Shown: positions 37,351-46,100, counted from the stretch's first letter. The stretch: 64,000 bases of DNA from CAVPJW01 sp963705525 (GCA_963705525.1 CAVPJW010000004.1:248001-312000), one strand, 5' to 3'. Numbers and translations: made by a program. Notes: generated by a model from the letters alone, not told the origin.

Positions 37351-38697
37351 ATGTCCTCTCCCAAAGCCACGCCGCTTATCCGCGGCCTCAGTCCCGTGGC
37401 CGCCGTGGCGCTGGTCGTGGGAAACATCATCGGCGCCGGTATCTACGTCGTGCCCGGGTCGCTCGCCGCCGTCGCGGGACCGCTCGCGCTGGTCGCATGG
37501 GTCATCAACATCGCAGCGTACTTCTGTCTCGCGGCGGTATTCGCCAGCCTTGGCGGAGCGTATCCGGTCTCGGGCGGGCCGCAAGTCTACACGCAGAAGG
37601 CCTTCGGCGATTTCGTCGGCTTCGAGATGGCGTACCTCTACTGGCTGAGCGCCGTGATCGGCAACGCCGCGTACACCATTTCGTTCATCGGATACCTCGG
37701 CGTGTTCGCGCCCGGCGCCGCGGCGCCGCTTCCGGCGTTCCTCGTGGCGCAGGCGCTCCTGTGGTCGTTCACGCTTCTCAATATCGCCGGCGTCAAGGTG
37801 GGCGGCCAAGTGCAGGTGGCCACCGCAATCATCAAGGTCATCCCGCTGGTCATCGTGGCGGTCGCGCTGCTCGGCCACGGAACGGCCGCCAACCTGCAGC
37901 CGTTCGCGCCTCACGGCTGGACGGCACTCTTCCCCGCCATTTCCCTGGTTTCCTGGCTGCTCATGGGCACCGAGACCGTGACCGTCCCGGCGGAAGAGAT
38001 CCAAGGATCAGGCCAGACGATCCGCATGTCGGCCTACGTGGGCTTCTCCATCATCGCGGTGCTGTATCTCGTCTTCAATTTTGCGGTCGTCTGGGGCTTG
38101 CCCTCGAGCGAACTGGCTGGCAGCTCCACCCCGATTGCCATTGCGGCGAGACGCTTCCTCGGTCCCTGGGGAGAGACGATGGTCGTCCTCGGCGCGATGA
38201 TCTCGGCGATGGGCGTCTTGAACGGATGGATTCTCGTCTCGGGTCGCCTGCCCTACGCCGCCGCCCGCGACGGACTCGCTCCCCCGAGCCTCGCGCGCAT
38301 CAATGAGCGGACTGGAACGCCGATCGCCGCCCTCGTCGTGTCGTCGCTCGTGCCCGCAGTCTTTCTTTTTCTTTTCTTCAATCAGACGCTGCTCCAGGCC
38401 TACAACTTCATCGCGCTGGCGTCCACGGCCATGGCGCTCGTCGTGCTCGGCGCGAGTTGCGCGGCCCATTTTCTCTTGATGAGGCGCGAACCGGATCGCT
38501 TCACCACCAGGCAGCGCCGAAGAGGCGACGCGTGGGCGGCTCTGAGCTTGGCGTTTGTGATCCTGATGCTCGCGGGGGTGGGCGGTACGGCGATTGCCCT
38601 GACGCTGATGACGGCCGTGGGGCTCGTCCCGTACTACTTCTGGATGCGGAAGCGGGTGGCGAATGCCGCGGTCACGGAGCTTCGAACCGTTCCGTGA
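37351..38697 (+). CDS. APC-superfamily amino acid permease
   Basis: The 448-residue protein has 12 predicted helices. It opens with PVAAVALVVGNIIGAGIYVV, the GxGIF-like substrate-binding unwinding of helix 1. GGPQVYTQKAFGDFVGFEMA, WLLMGTETVTVPAEEIQGSG and NGWILVSGRLPYAAARDGL are further APC landmarks, closest in style to arginine/agmatine or other basic amino acid exchangers. The exact substrate is uncertain. The gene ends 26 bases inside the 3' end of the convergent Rieske oxygenase gene, so the two transcripts overlap. Confidence 0.9.
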   Translation: MSSPKATPLIRGLSPVAAVALVVGNIIGAGIYVVPGSLAAVAGPLALVAWVINIAAYFCLAAVFASLGGAYPVSGGPQVYTQKAFGDFVGFEMAYLYWLSAVIGNAAYTISFIGYLGVFAPGAAAPLPAFLVAQALLWSFTLLNIAGVKVGGQVQVATAIIKVIPLVIVAVALLGHGTAANLQPFAPHGWTALFPAISLVSWLLMGTETVTVPAEEIQGSGQTIRMSAYVGFSIIAVLYLVFNFAVVWGLPSSELAGSSTPIAIAARRFLGPWGETMVVLGAMISAMGVLNGWILVSGRLPYAAARDGLAPPSLARINERTGTPIAALVVSSLVPAVFLFLFFNQTLLQAYNFIALASTAMALVVLGASCAAHFLLMRREPDRFTTRQRRRGDAWAALSLAFVILMLAGVGGTAIALTLMTAVGLVPYYFWMRKRVANAAVTELRTVP

Positions 38698-39775
38698 ACC
38701 AGCGCGTGAATTCCAGCACCTCGACCTCCTGCGACGTATAGATCCCCTGCTGAAACGCGCGGGAACTCACACCCTGCTGCACCGCTTCGCAGACATTCCA
38801 GTCCTGTCGCGAGACGAGCGTGATGAAGTCGATCGCATCGCTCGAATCGAAGTCCTCGCGCGCCATCGTCGAAGGCTCGAAGAGCCATTCGGTCACGATG
38901 CGGGTCCGCGACGGACTGAGCGGCCAGACGACGCGAGTCTGCGCGTAGTCGGGAAAGAGATTGAGCATGAGATTCGGGAAGATGGCCTCGCCGTAATATT
39001 TCCGCTGCTCTTCCTCGTCGAGCCCCGTCAGGAGGGGCCGTTTCGTGGTTCCGGTTGGCGTGAACGTCACGGCGCCGTCACGGAAATACGCGACCTCCTT
39101 GTCCACCGCGTCCACGACGCCTTTCCGGTAGAGCGGTACGAGATCGCAGAGCTCCGGATGCACGCCCGGACAGTGATAGCACTCCTGATAGTTCTCCATC
39201 AGGATCTTCCAGTTCGCCTCCACGTCATGGACGACGCGCCGGTCGCTCTTGAGCGTGGCCAGCGGGTAGCGGTGAATGCGGCCGGGAATCGGGCCAAGCT
39301 CGGAGGCCAGCGATGGGGCCCGATCGCCCGCCAGGTTGATGAAGACGAATCCCGCCCAGGCGTCGATCGCAACGGGATGGAGACCGAAGTCCGCCTTGGA
39401 CAGCTGATCGCTCTCTGACAGATTGGGTGTGCCGATGAGCCGGCCGTCGAGGCCATACGTCCAGGCGTGGTAAATGCACTGGACGGACCCCTTGAGATGC
39501 CCTTCGTCGGCCGCACAGAGGCGCGCGCCCCGGTGCCGGCAGACGTTGTAAAAAGCCCGGAGACGCCGCTCTTTGTCCCGCAGCACGAGCACGCTTTCAG
39601 TGCCGACCGTGGCGAGAAAGTAGTCGCCAGGCTGCGAAAGACGCTCCTCCCGACCGACACAGAGCCACGACCGGTAGAAAATGCGCTCCCACTCCTGATC
39701 GAGGACCGACGGCTCGTAGTAGTACCGCCCGGCGAGGGTCGGCTCGAGGTGTCGAGCGCCGCCTGTCTCTTTCAT
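38672..39775 (-). CDS. Rieske non-haem iron oxygenase, alpha subunit
   Basis: The 367-residue protein has the Rieske cluster ligands Cys79, His81, Cys100 and His103 (NVCRHRGARLC and VQCIYHAW). The catalytic domain has NYQECYHCPGVHPEL giving iron ligands His201 and His206, and the third ligand Asp325 in SRQDWNVCE. This is the alpha-subunit plan of ring-hydroxylating dioxygenases. The NYQECYHCPGVHPEL segment and the SRQDWNVCEAVQ tail resemble the group acting on quaternary amines such as glycine betaine or carnitine. No reductase or ferredoxin gene is adjacent, so electrons must come from elsewhere. The flavoprotein and permease nearby could form a catabolic set; this is inferred from position only. 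Confidence 0.9.
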   Translation of the reverse strand: MKETGGARHLEPTLAGRYYYEPSVLDQEWERIFYRSWLCVGREERLSQPGDYFLATVGTESVLVLRDKERRLRAFYNVCRHRGARLCAADEGHLKGSVQCIYHAWTYGLDGRLIGTPNLSESDQLSKADFGLHPVAIDAWAGFVFINLAGDRAPSLASELGPIPGRIHRYPLATLKSDRRVVHDVEANWKILMENYQECYHCPGVHPELCDLVPLYRKGVVDAVDKEVAYFRDGAVTFTPTGTTKRPLLTGLDEEEQRKYYGEAIFPNLMLNLFPDYAQTRVVWPLSPSRTRIVTEWLFEPSTMAREDFDSSDAIDFITLVSRQDWNVCEAVQQGVSSRAFQQGIYTSQEVEVLEFTRWFTERFEAP

Positions 39776-39847
39776 AGCTTCTCCCTGGGGGCCGGATCTT
39801 ACTACGATGGGTCGGCGTATACTCTCAAGCTGTCGAACTCAGCCGCC

Positions 39848-40189
39848 ATGACGATCGTCGAGCGCACCGCCGGTGACGTGACGATTCTGGACCTCAACGG
39901 CCGCCTGATTCTGGGCGAGGGCGACGTCATCTTCAAGAACGCCGTCGACGCGCTGGTACGCCAGGGCCACAAGAAATTTCTCCTGAACTTCGCGGACGTG
40001 ACGTTCCTCGACAGCGCCGGTGTCGGCGCCGTCGTCTGGAAGTACGTCACCCTTCAGAAGAAGGGCGGCATGTTGAAGCTGCTCAACCTGACGACGCGAA
40101 GCCATCACATCCTGCTCATCACGAAGCTGCTGGGCGTCATCGACACGTTCGAATCCGAGGCCGAAGCTCTCCAGAGCTTTCGAGAGTGA
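39848..40189 (+). CDS. STAS-domain anti-sigma factor antagonist
   Basis: The 113-residue protein is a single STAS domain. It starts MTIVERTAGDVTILDLNGRL, with LLNFADVTFLDSAGVGAVVW near residues 54-73. The serine in FLDSAG is the regulatory phosphorylation site of SpoIIAA/RsbV-type antagonists, which release a sigma factor by sequestering its anti-sigma kinase. No anti-sigma kinase or sigma gene lies next to it, so the partner is elsewhere. There is no ribosome site before the ATG; a TATACT at 39818-39823 could be a -10, giving a short leader. It is divergent from the Rieske gene and convergent with the symporter gene. Confidence 0.88.
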   Translation: MTIVERTAGDVTILDLNGRLILGEGDVIFKNAVDALVRQGHKKFLLNFADVTFLDSAGVGAVVWKYVTLQKKGGMLKLLNLTTRSHHILLITKLLGVIDTFESEAEALQSFRE

Positions 40190-40224
40190 CGGACGTTCGG
40201 TGGCTCCTCCAGGCCTGTCCGTCA
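40187..40224. terminator. Stem linking the two convergent stop codons
   Basis: TGACGGAC at 40187-40194 and GTCCGTCA at 40217-40224 form a perfect 8-bp stem around a 22-base loop. Each arm begins or ends with a stop codon: that of the STAS gene on one side, and of the symporter gene on the other. A bidirectional terminator is likely, but the large loop lowers confidence. Confidence 0.4.
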
Positions 40225-41703
40225 GTGCACATGGCGTCCGCGCGTGGGTAGTGGAACAAGGCTCGCCAATGACGCCGTGGCGATGCCCGCGACGAGCGCC
40301 GCCTGCATCATCCAGACAAATCCCACACCAAACCATTGAAGGTGTCCGATGCCGACCGCGACGACGATGCTGACGGCAAGCCCGATTAGCGTGCCTGCCT
40401 GAGTCGCCCAGGGAACGAACATCGCCATGAAGAACAGGACGAAGAGCGGCGCGACCAGCAGGTTGACCACCTTGTAGCAGAGCTCGATCAGGTTGCCTTC
40501 AAAGCGGCTGACCAGGATGCTGAGAGCAATGGCCGTGATCCCCACCGCCCCAGACAGCCACCGCACGAGCCCGACTGAGTTTTGAGGCTGCGTCGAACCC
40601 GCACCCTTCGTCCTCAGGCGAGCAATGAAGTCCTCGGCTATGACCGCACAGGTCGAATTGACTCCCGACGAGAGGCTCGACATCGCTGCAGAGAGAATCG
40701 CCGCCATCACGAGGCCAGAGAGTCCGGGCGGGAGCCCTATGAGCACGAACTGCGGAAAGAGACGATCGGCTGATTCGACGAGGTTCGTGCTGCCGAGCGA
40801 CGAGGGCCGCGCGGTGAAATAGGCGAGCACGGCGAAACCCACCATGCTCAGGAGCCCCGTGATGAGCACGTCACTCACGTACGTCGTCAACATGCTTCGC
40901 CGGGCGGCGTGAATGTCGCGCGTCGCGAGAAACCGCTGCACTGCGAGCTGGTCCGATCCCGCCGTGCAGACGTGCCACGTGAAGGCGGAAGTGATTGCAC
41001 CAACCAGCGACACGCGCGCCCTGAGATCGAATCCCCACGCCGCGGGCTGCCAGTGAGGGGCCCAACCAGTTGGCCACCAGGCCGTCGGGCTTCCCAGCTT
41101 GACGCTGACGACAAGGATTGTGACTAGGGCGCCAAGAAACATGATGACGCTCTGGAGGACGTCGGTGAGCACGACGGCGCGTATGCCGCCGGACGCCGTA
41201 TAGAGGACCGTGACGACACCCAGCGCGACGCAGACAAACGGCACGGTCCAGTCCGCCAGGCCCAGAAGCGGCGCAAGGACCGTGCTCGACGTGGCGTACA
41301 GAATGGCGGCCATCCAGGCGAAGCGCATCAGCAGGAACATGCTCGATCCGACCAGGCGGGTGCTGAGCCCGAAGCGAGTTTCGAGGGCTTCGTAGGCGCT
41401 GGTGATCCGCAGTCGCATGATGTACGGAATCAGCCACCAGCCCACGACCAGCGCGATGAACGGATACGCCAGCATGCCGCCCAGAAGCATCGGGCCGTGC
41501 TTGATCATCTCGCCCGGCCATGCCAGATAGGACAGCGTGCTCATGAGCGTGGCGAAGAGCGACAGGCCAACCGCCACCGGATTCATCCGCCGGCCGCCGA
41601 GCAGGTAGTCTTCGGTCGATTCGGTTCTCCTCGCGTAGAACGCGCCGATCGCAAGCATGCCGGCGCCATACGCCACAACGACGAGCCAATCGAGTGCGGT
41701 CAC
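40222..41703 (-). CDS. Sodium:solute symporter (SSS family)
   Basis: The 493-residue protein has about 13 helices. After a GTG start it reads TALDWLVVVAYGAGMLAIGA, with SLFATLMSTLSYLAWPGEMI in helix 2 and the loop WWLIPYIMRLRITSAYEALE, which are SSS signatures. LSAAMSSLSSGVNSTCAVIA in helix 8-9 is the conserved sodium-site segment. Relatives carry sialic acid, glucose, proline or pantothenate. Next to the divergent sialidase-like and DapA/NanA genes, a sialic-acid or related sugar acid is a reasonable guess. The longer frame up to 41742 runs into the divergent gene, so GTG at 41703, just before the first helix, is preferred. Confidence 0.86.
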   Translation of the reverse strand: MTALDWLVVVAYGAGMLAIGAFYARRTESTEDYLLGGRRMNPVAVGLSLFATLMSTLSYLAWPGEMIKHGPMLLGGMLAYPFIALVVGWWLIPYIMRLRITSAYEALETRFGLSTRLVGSSMFLLMRFAWMAAILYATSSTVLAPLLGLADWTVPFVCVALGVVTVLYTASGGIRAVVLTDVLQSVIMFLGALVTILVVSVKLGSPTAWWPTGWAPHWQPAAWGFDLRARVSLVGAITSAFTWHVCTAGSDQLAVQRFLATRDIHAARRSMLTTYVSDVLITGLLSMVGFAVLAYFTARPSSLGSTNLVESADRLFPQFVLIGLPPGLSGLVMAAILSAAMSSLSSGVNSTCAVIAEDFIARLRTKGAGSTQPQNSVGLVRWLSGAVGITAIALSILVSRFEGNLIELCYKVVNLLVAPLFVLFFMAMFVPWATQAGTLIGLAVSIVVAVGIGHLQWFGVGFVWMMQAALVAGIATASLASLVPLPTRGRHVH

Positions 41704-41742
41704 TAGAGGTTCAGGCGGTTCGCAGGAGATGCGAACGCGCAT

Positions 41743-42939
41743 ATGATAGTCGCCGCTTCACATCCGCCACCACAACTCAGAATGATCCTGGAACAACGAG
41801 GCCTGATTTACGACGCGACCCATCGTCCGGCACCCGATCGCGTGGCGTTTTTCGGGAACCTCTGTCGATCGGAATCGGGCACGCTGTTCGCGGCATTTCA
41901 GGTCGGTTCCGACAAGCACGGGCCGGACTCTACGGTTCGCGTCTGTGGATCGAGCGACGGCGGGCTGAGGTGGCGGGAGCTTGATGGCCGATTCGACACC
42001 GTCCTCGGCGGCATTCCAGGCTCGCTGAGCGCCCCGGCACTGGCCGAAGTCTCCCCGGATCGACTGGCGCTGGTCGCCACCTGGTTCGATCGTCGGGATC
42101 CCGCTCGCCCGCTCTTCGATCCCGTCACGCAGGGGATCCTGCACTCGAAGCTCCTGATCGCGTTTTCCGCCGATCATGGTCGCAGCTGGTCTCGATGGCA
42201 GGAGCTGGCCACACCAGGGCTGTCGGGTTGTGCGACGACCGGGCCGATCGTCAAGTGGTCGGACGGGACGATGGCGGTGGCGTTCGAGAGCTTCAAGGAG
42301 TTCGACGATCCGCGGCCCGGCCGCCACGCGGCGTGGATCATGGTGTCCAACGATGGAGGCCGGACGTTCTCCGAGCCGCGGCTCACCGCTCGGCACCCCG
42401 AGCACGCGTTGTACTACTGGGATCAGCGTCTCTGCTCGTCCAAGGCGCCGGGCGGTTTCGTCGCCCTCTTCTGGACACACGATCTCGTGCAGAAGCGCGA
42501 CCGCAACGTTCACCAGTTGAGCGCGCATCTCACGGGAACCACAGTCGCGGGCGGACCGATTCGCGAAACGACGCTCGCCGGGCAGATTGCGGCGCCCCTG
42601 GTGCTTCGAGACGGACGACTGTTGGCGTTCGTCGTCAACCGCGATCGCCCGGGCACGTTGACGCTCTGGATGTCGCCCGACGAAGGAGCGACGTGGCCCG
42701 AACGCGAACGTCTCGTCGTTCATACGCAGGAGGAGCGGGCGGCGGTCTCGCAGGGGCGTGAGAACATCGACTTCAACCAGTACTGGGAAGACATGGGGAA
42801 ATGGAGTTTCGGGCATCCCGTGATTCTGCCCGACGACGATGATCGTGTGATGCTGGCGTTTTATGCTGGTGAGCCCGGGTGCCTGAGCATCCATTGGGCC
42901 AGAGTCCGAATCGACCAACGAGGAGGGTCGGACCGATGA
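41743..42939 (+). CDS. Sialidase-like (BNR/Asp-box) beta-propeller protein
   Basis: The 398-residue protein has Asp-boxes SSDGGLRW, SADHGRSW, SNDGGRTF and SPDEGATW spread along the chain, the mark of the six-bladed sialidase propeller. LYYWDQRLCSSKAPGGFVAL is a further conserved blade. There is no signal peptide, so it would act in the cytoplasm or the family assignment covers a non-exported member. True sialidase activity needs an arginine triad, which I cannot confirm. It is coupled by ATGA overlap to the aldolase downstream and divergent from the SSS symporter. Starts at 41743 and 41782 are both possible. Confidence 0.8.
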   Translation: MIVAASHPPPQLRMILEQRGLIYDATHRPAPDRVAFFGNLCRSESGTLFAAFQVGSDKHGPDSTVRVCGSSDGGLRWRELDGRFDTVLGGIPGSLSAPALAEVSPDRLALVATWFDRRDPARPLFDPVTQGILHSKLLIAFSADHGRSWSRWQELATPGLSGCATTGPIVKWSDGTMAVAFESFKEFDDPRPGRHAAWIMVSNDGGRTFSEPRLTARHPEHALYYWDQRLCSSKAPGGFVALFWTHDLVQKRDRNVHQLSAHLTGTTVAGGPIRETTLAGQIAAPLVLRDGRLLAFVVNRDRPGTLTLWMSPDEGATWPERERLVVHTQEERAAVSQGRENIDFNQYWEDMGKWSFGHPVILPDDDDRVMLAFYAGEPGCLSIHWARVRIDQRGGSDR

Positions 42940-43874
42940 ACGTTGCCGACGTCAAACACCACCTGCGCGGACCCATGGTGCCCGTGCTGACGAACCTCAA
43001 GCCGGATCTGTCGATCGATCACGCAGCGATACGCGAGAACGTCGAATACGTCGTGCAGCGCGGCATCACCACCGGGTCGGGCGTGCTGCTGGCGGCGGGC
43101 GCCGGCGGCGATTTTCCGCTGCTCTCGCTCGACGAGCGAAAAGCGGTGGCCGAGACAATCGTGCAGGCCGCGGCCGGTCGCGCCCCCGTGGTGGTCGGTG
43201 CGCAGGACACCAACGTCAATCACATGATCGAGATGGCCCGCTGGGCCGAGCGAATCGGTGCGTACGGCATTCAAATGTCGTCCGGCTTCTACTATCCGAC
43301 CAACGACGAAACCTGCCTCAGCCTGTTCCGTGCCGTCCACGACGCCACTCGCGACATCGTCGTCATGGTCTACAACACGCCGTGGGAAGGCTTCGATATG
43401 TCTCTCGACCTGGTGGGGCACATCGCCAAGCTGCCTCGGTGCGCCGCGCTCAAATGGTCAACGAACGCCGGTGTGCTGGCCTACCAGCGAGGCGTCGCGC
43501 GCTTCTCCGAGCGCATGGCCGTCGTGGACAATCAGGGGCTTCACATCGTGAATCATCTGCTCGGTGGCACGGGCTACGTGACGCACCTTGCGACCGTCTG
43601 GCCCGAAGTCGAGTTGGGAGTGTGGCGACAACTGGAAGCGCACGACTATCGAGGGGCGCAGCAGCGCATCATGGAGGCGGTGTGGCCGTGGCTCGACGTC
43701 CACGGCCAGCTCTGGAAGGTCACCGGTGCGGAAAGTCCTACGGTGAAGGCCGCGCTCGACCTGTGCGGACGCCCGGGCGGTCCGAGCCGGCTCACGTCGC
43801 GCGCGGCGAACGACGCGGAGCGAGCCATGCTCCGCGACGTCCTGCGCGGAATCGGCGTACCCAACCTGCGCTAG
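42936..43874 (+). CDS. DapA/NanA-family class I aldolase
   Basis: The 312-residue protein has the dihydrodipicolinate-synthase fold. Tyr146 lies in VMVYNTPWEG and the Schiff-base lysine Lys173 in AALKWSTNAG. The usual GTTGE carboxylate-binding loop is replaced by GAGGD (55-59). Family members include N-acetylneuraminate lyase and several sugar-acid aldolases or dehydratases. The altered loop means it is not plain DapA. It probably cleaves or dehydrates a 2-keto sugar acid supplied by the sialidase-like enzyme and the SSS symporter. GAGGAGGG lies well placed before the ATG, which overlaps the previous stop. Confidence 0.88.
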   Translation: MNVADVKHHLRGPMVPVLTNLKPDLSIDHAAIRENVEYVVQRGITTGSGVLLAAGAGGDFPLLSLDERKAVAETIVQAAAGRAPVVVGAQDTNVNHMIEMARWAERIGAYGIQMSSGFYYPTNDETCLSLFRAVHDATRDIVVMVYNTPWEGFDMSLDLVGHIAKLPRCAALKWSTNAGVLAYQRGVARFSERMAVVDNQGLHIVNHLLGGTGYVTHLATVWPEVELGVWRQLEAHDYRGAQQRIMEAVWPWLDVHGQLWKVTGAESPTVKAALDLCGRPGGPSRLTSRAANDAERAMLRDVLRGIGVPNLR

Positions 43875-43880
43875 GGACTT

Positions 43881-43906
43881 CAGTGCGGGACTTCAGTCCG
43901 GCACTG
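43881..43906. terminator. TTCA-loop hairpin between convergent genes
   Basis: An 11-bp stem with one mismatch (cagtgcgggac / gtccggcactg) closes a TTCA tetraloop between the aldolase stop at 43874 and the dienelactone hydrolase stop at 43944. The same loop and position type is seen at 258-279. There is no T-tract. Confidence 0.5.
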
Positions 43907-43943
43907 CAGATCATCCGCGGCAACGAGCGGCGATCGATCGAAA

Positions 43944-44834
43944 CTATCCCCGGACGTACTTGTTGAAGAAGTCCACGGTCCGCTGCCACGCGAGCGTGGC
44001 AGCCGCCTGATCGTAGCGGGGCGTCGTATCGTTGTTGAACCCGTGCTGCGTGCCCGGGTACTTGTACATCGTGTAGGTGACGTTGTTGGCCTTGAGCGCG
44101 GCCTCGTAGGCCGGCCACCCGGCATTGATGCGATCGTCGTTCTCCGCGTACTGAACCAGGAGCGGCGCCTTGATCTTCGCGACTTCCTCCGCCGCCGGCT
44201 GCCCGCCGTAGAAGGACACGGCCGCGGCCAGGTCTGGCACGCGTGTGGCCAGCATGTTCGCGATACCGCCGCCATAGCAGAAACCCACCACACCGATCCT
44301 GCCGGTGCACTCCGCGCGATTCTTGAGAAACGCCGCGGCGGCGACGAAATCTTCGCGAATCTTTGTCTGGTCGAGCGTCGCGAAGGCCTCGCGGGCCTTG
44401 TCCTCGTCTCCCGGATAGCCGCCGAGCGACGCGAGCGCATCCGGCGCGAACGTGACGAAATCGGCGAGCGCGAGCCGCCGCGCCACATCTTCGATGTGCG
44501 GGTTCAGTCCGCGATTCTCGTGGACGACGAGCACGCCGGGAAGCTTGCCGGAAGCGTTCGCCGGCCGCACGAGGTACCCTCGGGTCTTGGCCGATCCTTG
44601 TGGCGACGGGTACTCCAGGTACTCCGTCGTCAGGCGCTTGTCGTCGGCGGGCACCTGCTGGGCCTCCGCGAACTTCGGCGTGAGCGCCTCGAGGATCATC
44701 GCAGCCGTCATGCCTCCGACGGCAAACTTCCCTGCCCGATCCAGAAATCCGCGCCGATCGATGGACCCATGCACGTATTGATCGAAAAGGTTCAACAATT
44801 CCTGATCGAAATCGCTGGCGGTCTTTTTCTCCAT
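43944..44834 (-). CDS. Exported dienelactone-hydrolase-family protein with twin-arginine-like motif
   Basis: The 296-residue protein has an N-terminal helix with RRGFLDRAGKFAVGGMTAA (residues 27-45), a twin-arginine pattern lying unusually deep. The alpha/beta hydrolase core follows: Glu106 in VVHENRGLN, nucleophile Cys186 in GFCYGGG, Asp233/Asp234 in AENDDRI and His264 in GTQHGFN. This Cys-Asp-His set marks dienelactone hydrolase (carboxymethylenebutenolidase) relatives, which open lactones in aromatic-ring breakdown. Many genomic copies have unknown ester substrates. GGGGGTGA is well placed before the ATG. Confidence 0.9.
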   Translation of the reverse strand: MEKKTASDFDQELLNLFDQYVHGSIDRRGFLDRAGKFAVGGMTAAMILEALTPKFAEAQQVPADDKRLTTEYLEYPSPQGSAKTRGYLVRPANASGKLPGVLVVHENRGLNPHIEDVARRLALADFVTFAPDALASLGGYPGDEDKAREAFATLDQTKIREDFVAAAAFLKNRAECTGRIGVVGFCYGGGIANMLATRVPDLAAAVSFYGGQPAAEEVAKIKAPLLVQYAENDDRINAGWPAYEAALKANNVTYTMYKYPGTQHGFNNDTTPRYDQAAATLAWQRTVDFFNKYVRG

Positions 44835-44908
44835 CGGTCACCCCCGAATCGACCGAGCATACCTGCGATGGCGGACGTTGGCAATCGAAGGAGGTATACC
44901 GGCACGCC

Positions 44909-44937
44909 TTGACCTGATCCAGTCGCGCCTCTAGAGT
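44909..44937 (+). promoter_or_regulatory. Sigma70-like promoter for the nucleotidyltransferase gene
   Basis: TTGACC at 44909-44914, a 17-base spacer and TAGAGT at 44932-44937 make a good sigma70-type promoter. The ATG at 44946 is only nine bases past the -10, so the mRNA should be leaderless or nearly so. No Shine-Dalgarno is present in that space, which agrees. Confidence 0.55.
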
Positions 44938-44945
44938 ACGTGCAC

Positions 44946-46100
44946 ATGGCTCAGGGAAGCGCCAATGACCTGCGACTCCTCGTTCGATTGATCCGACGGG
45001 ACGTCGCCGGCATTGCTCGATGCCGCGCACCAGGAGTTTCGCTGGACCGGATCGCGGATCTCTCGGTGGCCAATGGCCTGTCGGTTCCGCTGCTCCGTGC
45101 GCTCGCCGGTTCGCCGATGGCACAGGAATTATCGCCGGAGCGGCTCGAAGCTCTGGATTTCCGTCGTCAACGCCAGGAGCGACGGTCCCGTATCCTCCTC
45201 GAAACCCTCGCTCGGTTGCGTGATCGCTTCGCGACGGCAGGACAACCTTTCATTCTGCTGAAGGGGCCTTCACTAGCGTCTCGCTTCTACGGAGATGGCG
45301 CCGGGCGGGAATTCGTGGACCTCGACCTGCTCGTGCCGTCGGCCGATCGGCAGCGCGCCTGCCGGCTGCTCAGCGCAACCGGCTACCGCCGCCGATCTCG
45401 GCTCGTTCTGACCGAGGGCGTGACGGCCTTCTTTGTTCACGGGTTCGACTACTCCGCCGGCGACGCCCACGTCGACCTGCACTGGTGCCTGGCGCGCCAT
45501 CCATCCGTCGCTCTGGAGGAGAAGAGCATTTGGGCCCGCCGACAGAGCTGCGACGTGGAGGGCCGCGCATACGCGACGTTGTCCGACGAGGATGAGGTGG
45601 TCTTCAGCGTGCTGTCCCTGCTTCGCGATATCGAGCGCGGCCGGCCCAAGATCAAGAATGTCGTCGACATCATTCAGATAGTCGCCTCGCTCGACGCGGC
45701 GATCGACTGGGAGCGCCTCTTCACGAACAGCCACCGCGTCGGGACGTTTGGTCCCCTCGTCAATGTGCTCGGGTTCTCGCTGGATGCGACCGGCGCTCGC
45801 GATCTCGCGCCGCGCCTGTCTTCCGAACTGGCCCGGCATGCCGCACGCCGCGTGCCGGTACGCCCGACCGGTTCGCCGCTTCAGTTCGCTCCTGCACGCC
45901 TCGGATTGGGCAATCGCCTGTGGTCGGCACGAACTCACGACGCGAGCCCGATCGGCTGGCTGTTGTGGTGGAGTGTGTCCCTTCCCTTCCGCCTCGCGGT
46001 TCATCGTCGACCCGAGCGGCCAGGTTTTGTCGCTGAGGGTTCATCGCCGGCGCAGGATGACCAGGCCTCCGTCATTTCCGAAGCCGCAATCCAGCCATGA
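44946..46100 (+). CDS. NTP_transf_5-like nucleotidyltransferase (PF14907 type)
   Basis: The 384-residue protein has FILLKGPSLASRFYGDG (102-118) followed by REFVDLDLLVPS with Asp125 and Asp127, the metal-binding pair of the polymerase-beta-like nucleotidyltransferase fold. HVDLHWCLARHPS further on is a conserved family segment. Such proteins occur beside HprK-like kinases in exopolysaccharide, capsule and RiPP (for example lasso peptide) loci, where they are thought to transfer a nucleotide or sugar-phosphate moiety. It converges on the operon at 46072-50019, which encodes an HprK-like kinase and two glycosyltransferases, and overlaps its last gene by 29 bases. The GTG at 44940 is an alternative start. 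Confidence 0.78.
   Translation: MAQGSANDLRLLVRLIRRDVAGIARCRAPGVSLDRIADLSVANGLSVPLLRALAGSPMAQELSPERLEALDFRRQRQERRSRILLETLARLRDRFATAGQPFILLKGPSLASRFYGDGAGREFVDLDLLVPSADRQRACRLLSATGYRRRSRLVLTEGVTAFFVHGFDYSAGDAHVDLHWCLARHPSVALEEKSIWARRQSCDVEGRAYATLSDEDEVVFSVLSLLRDIERGRPKIKNVVDIIQIVASLDAAIDWERLFTNSHRVGTFGPLVNVLGFSLDATGARDLAPRLSSELARHAARRVPVRPTGSPLQFAPARLGLGNRLWSARTHDASPIGWLLWWSVSLPFRLAVHRRPERPGFVAEGSSPAQDDQASVISEAAIQP

Noticed and set aside
41758..42918. Minus-strand frame inside the sialidase-like gene
   Set aside because: The plus strand has four Asp-boxes; this frame has no recognised motif.
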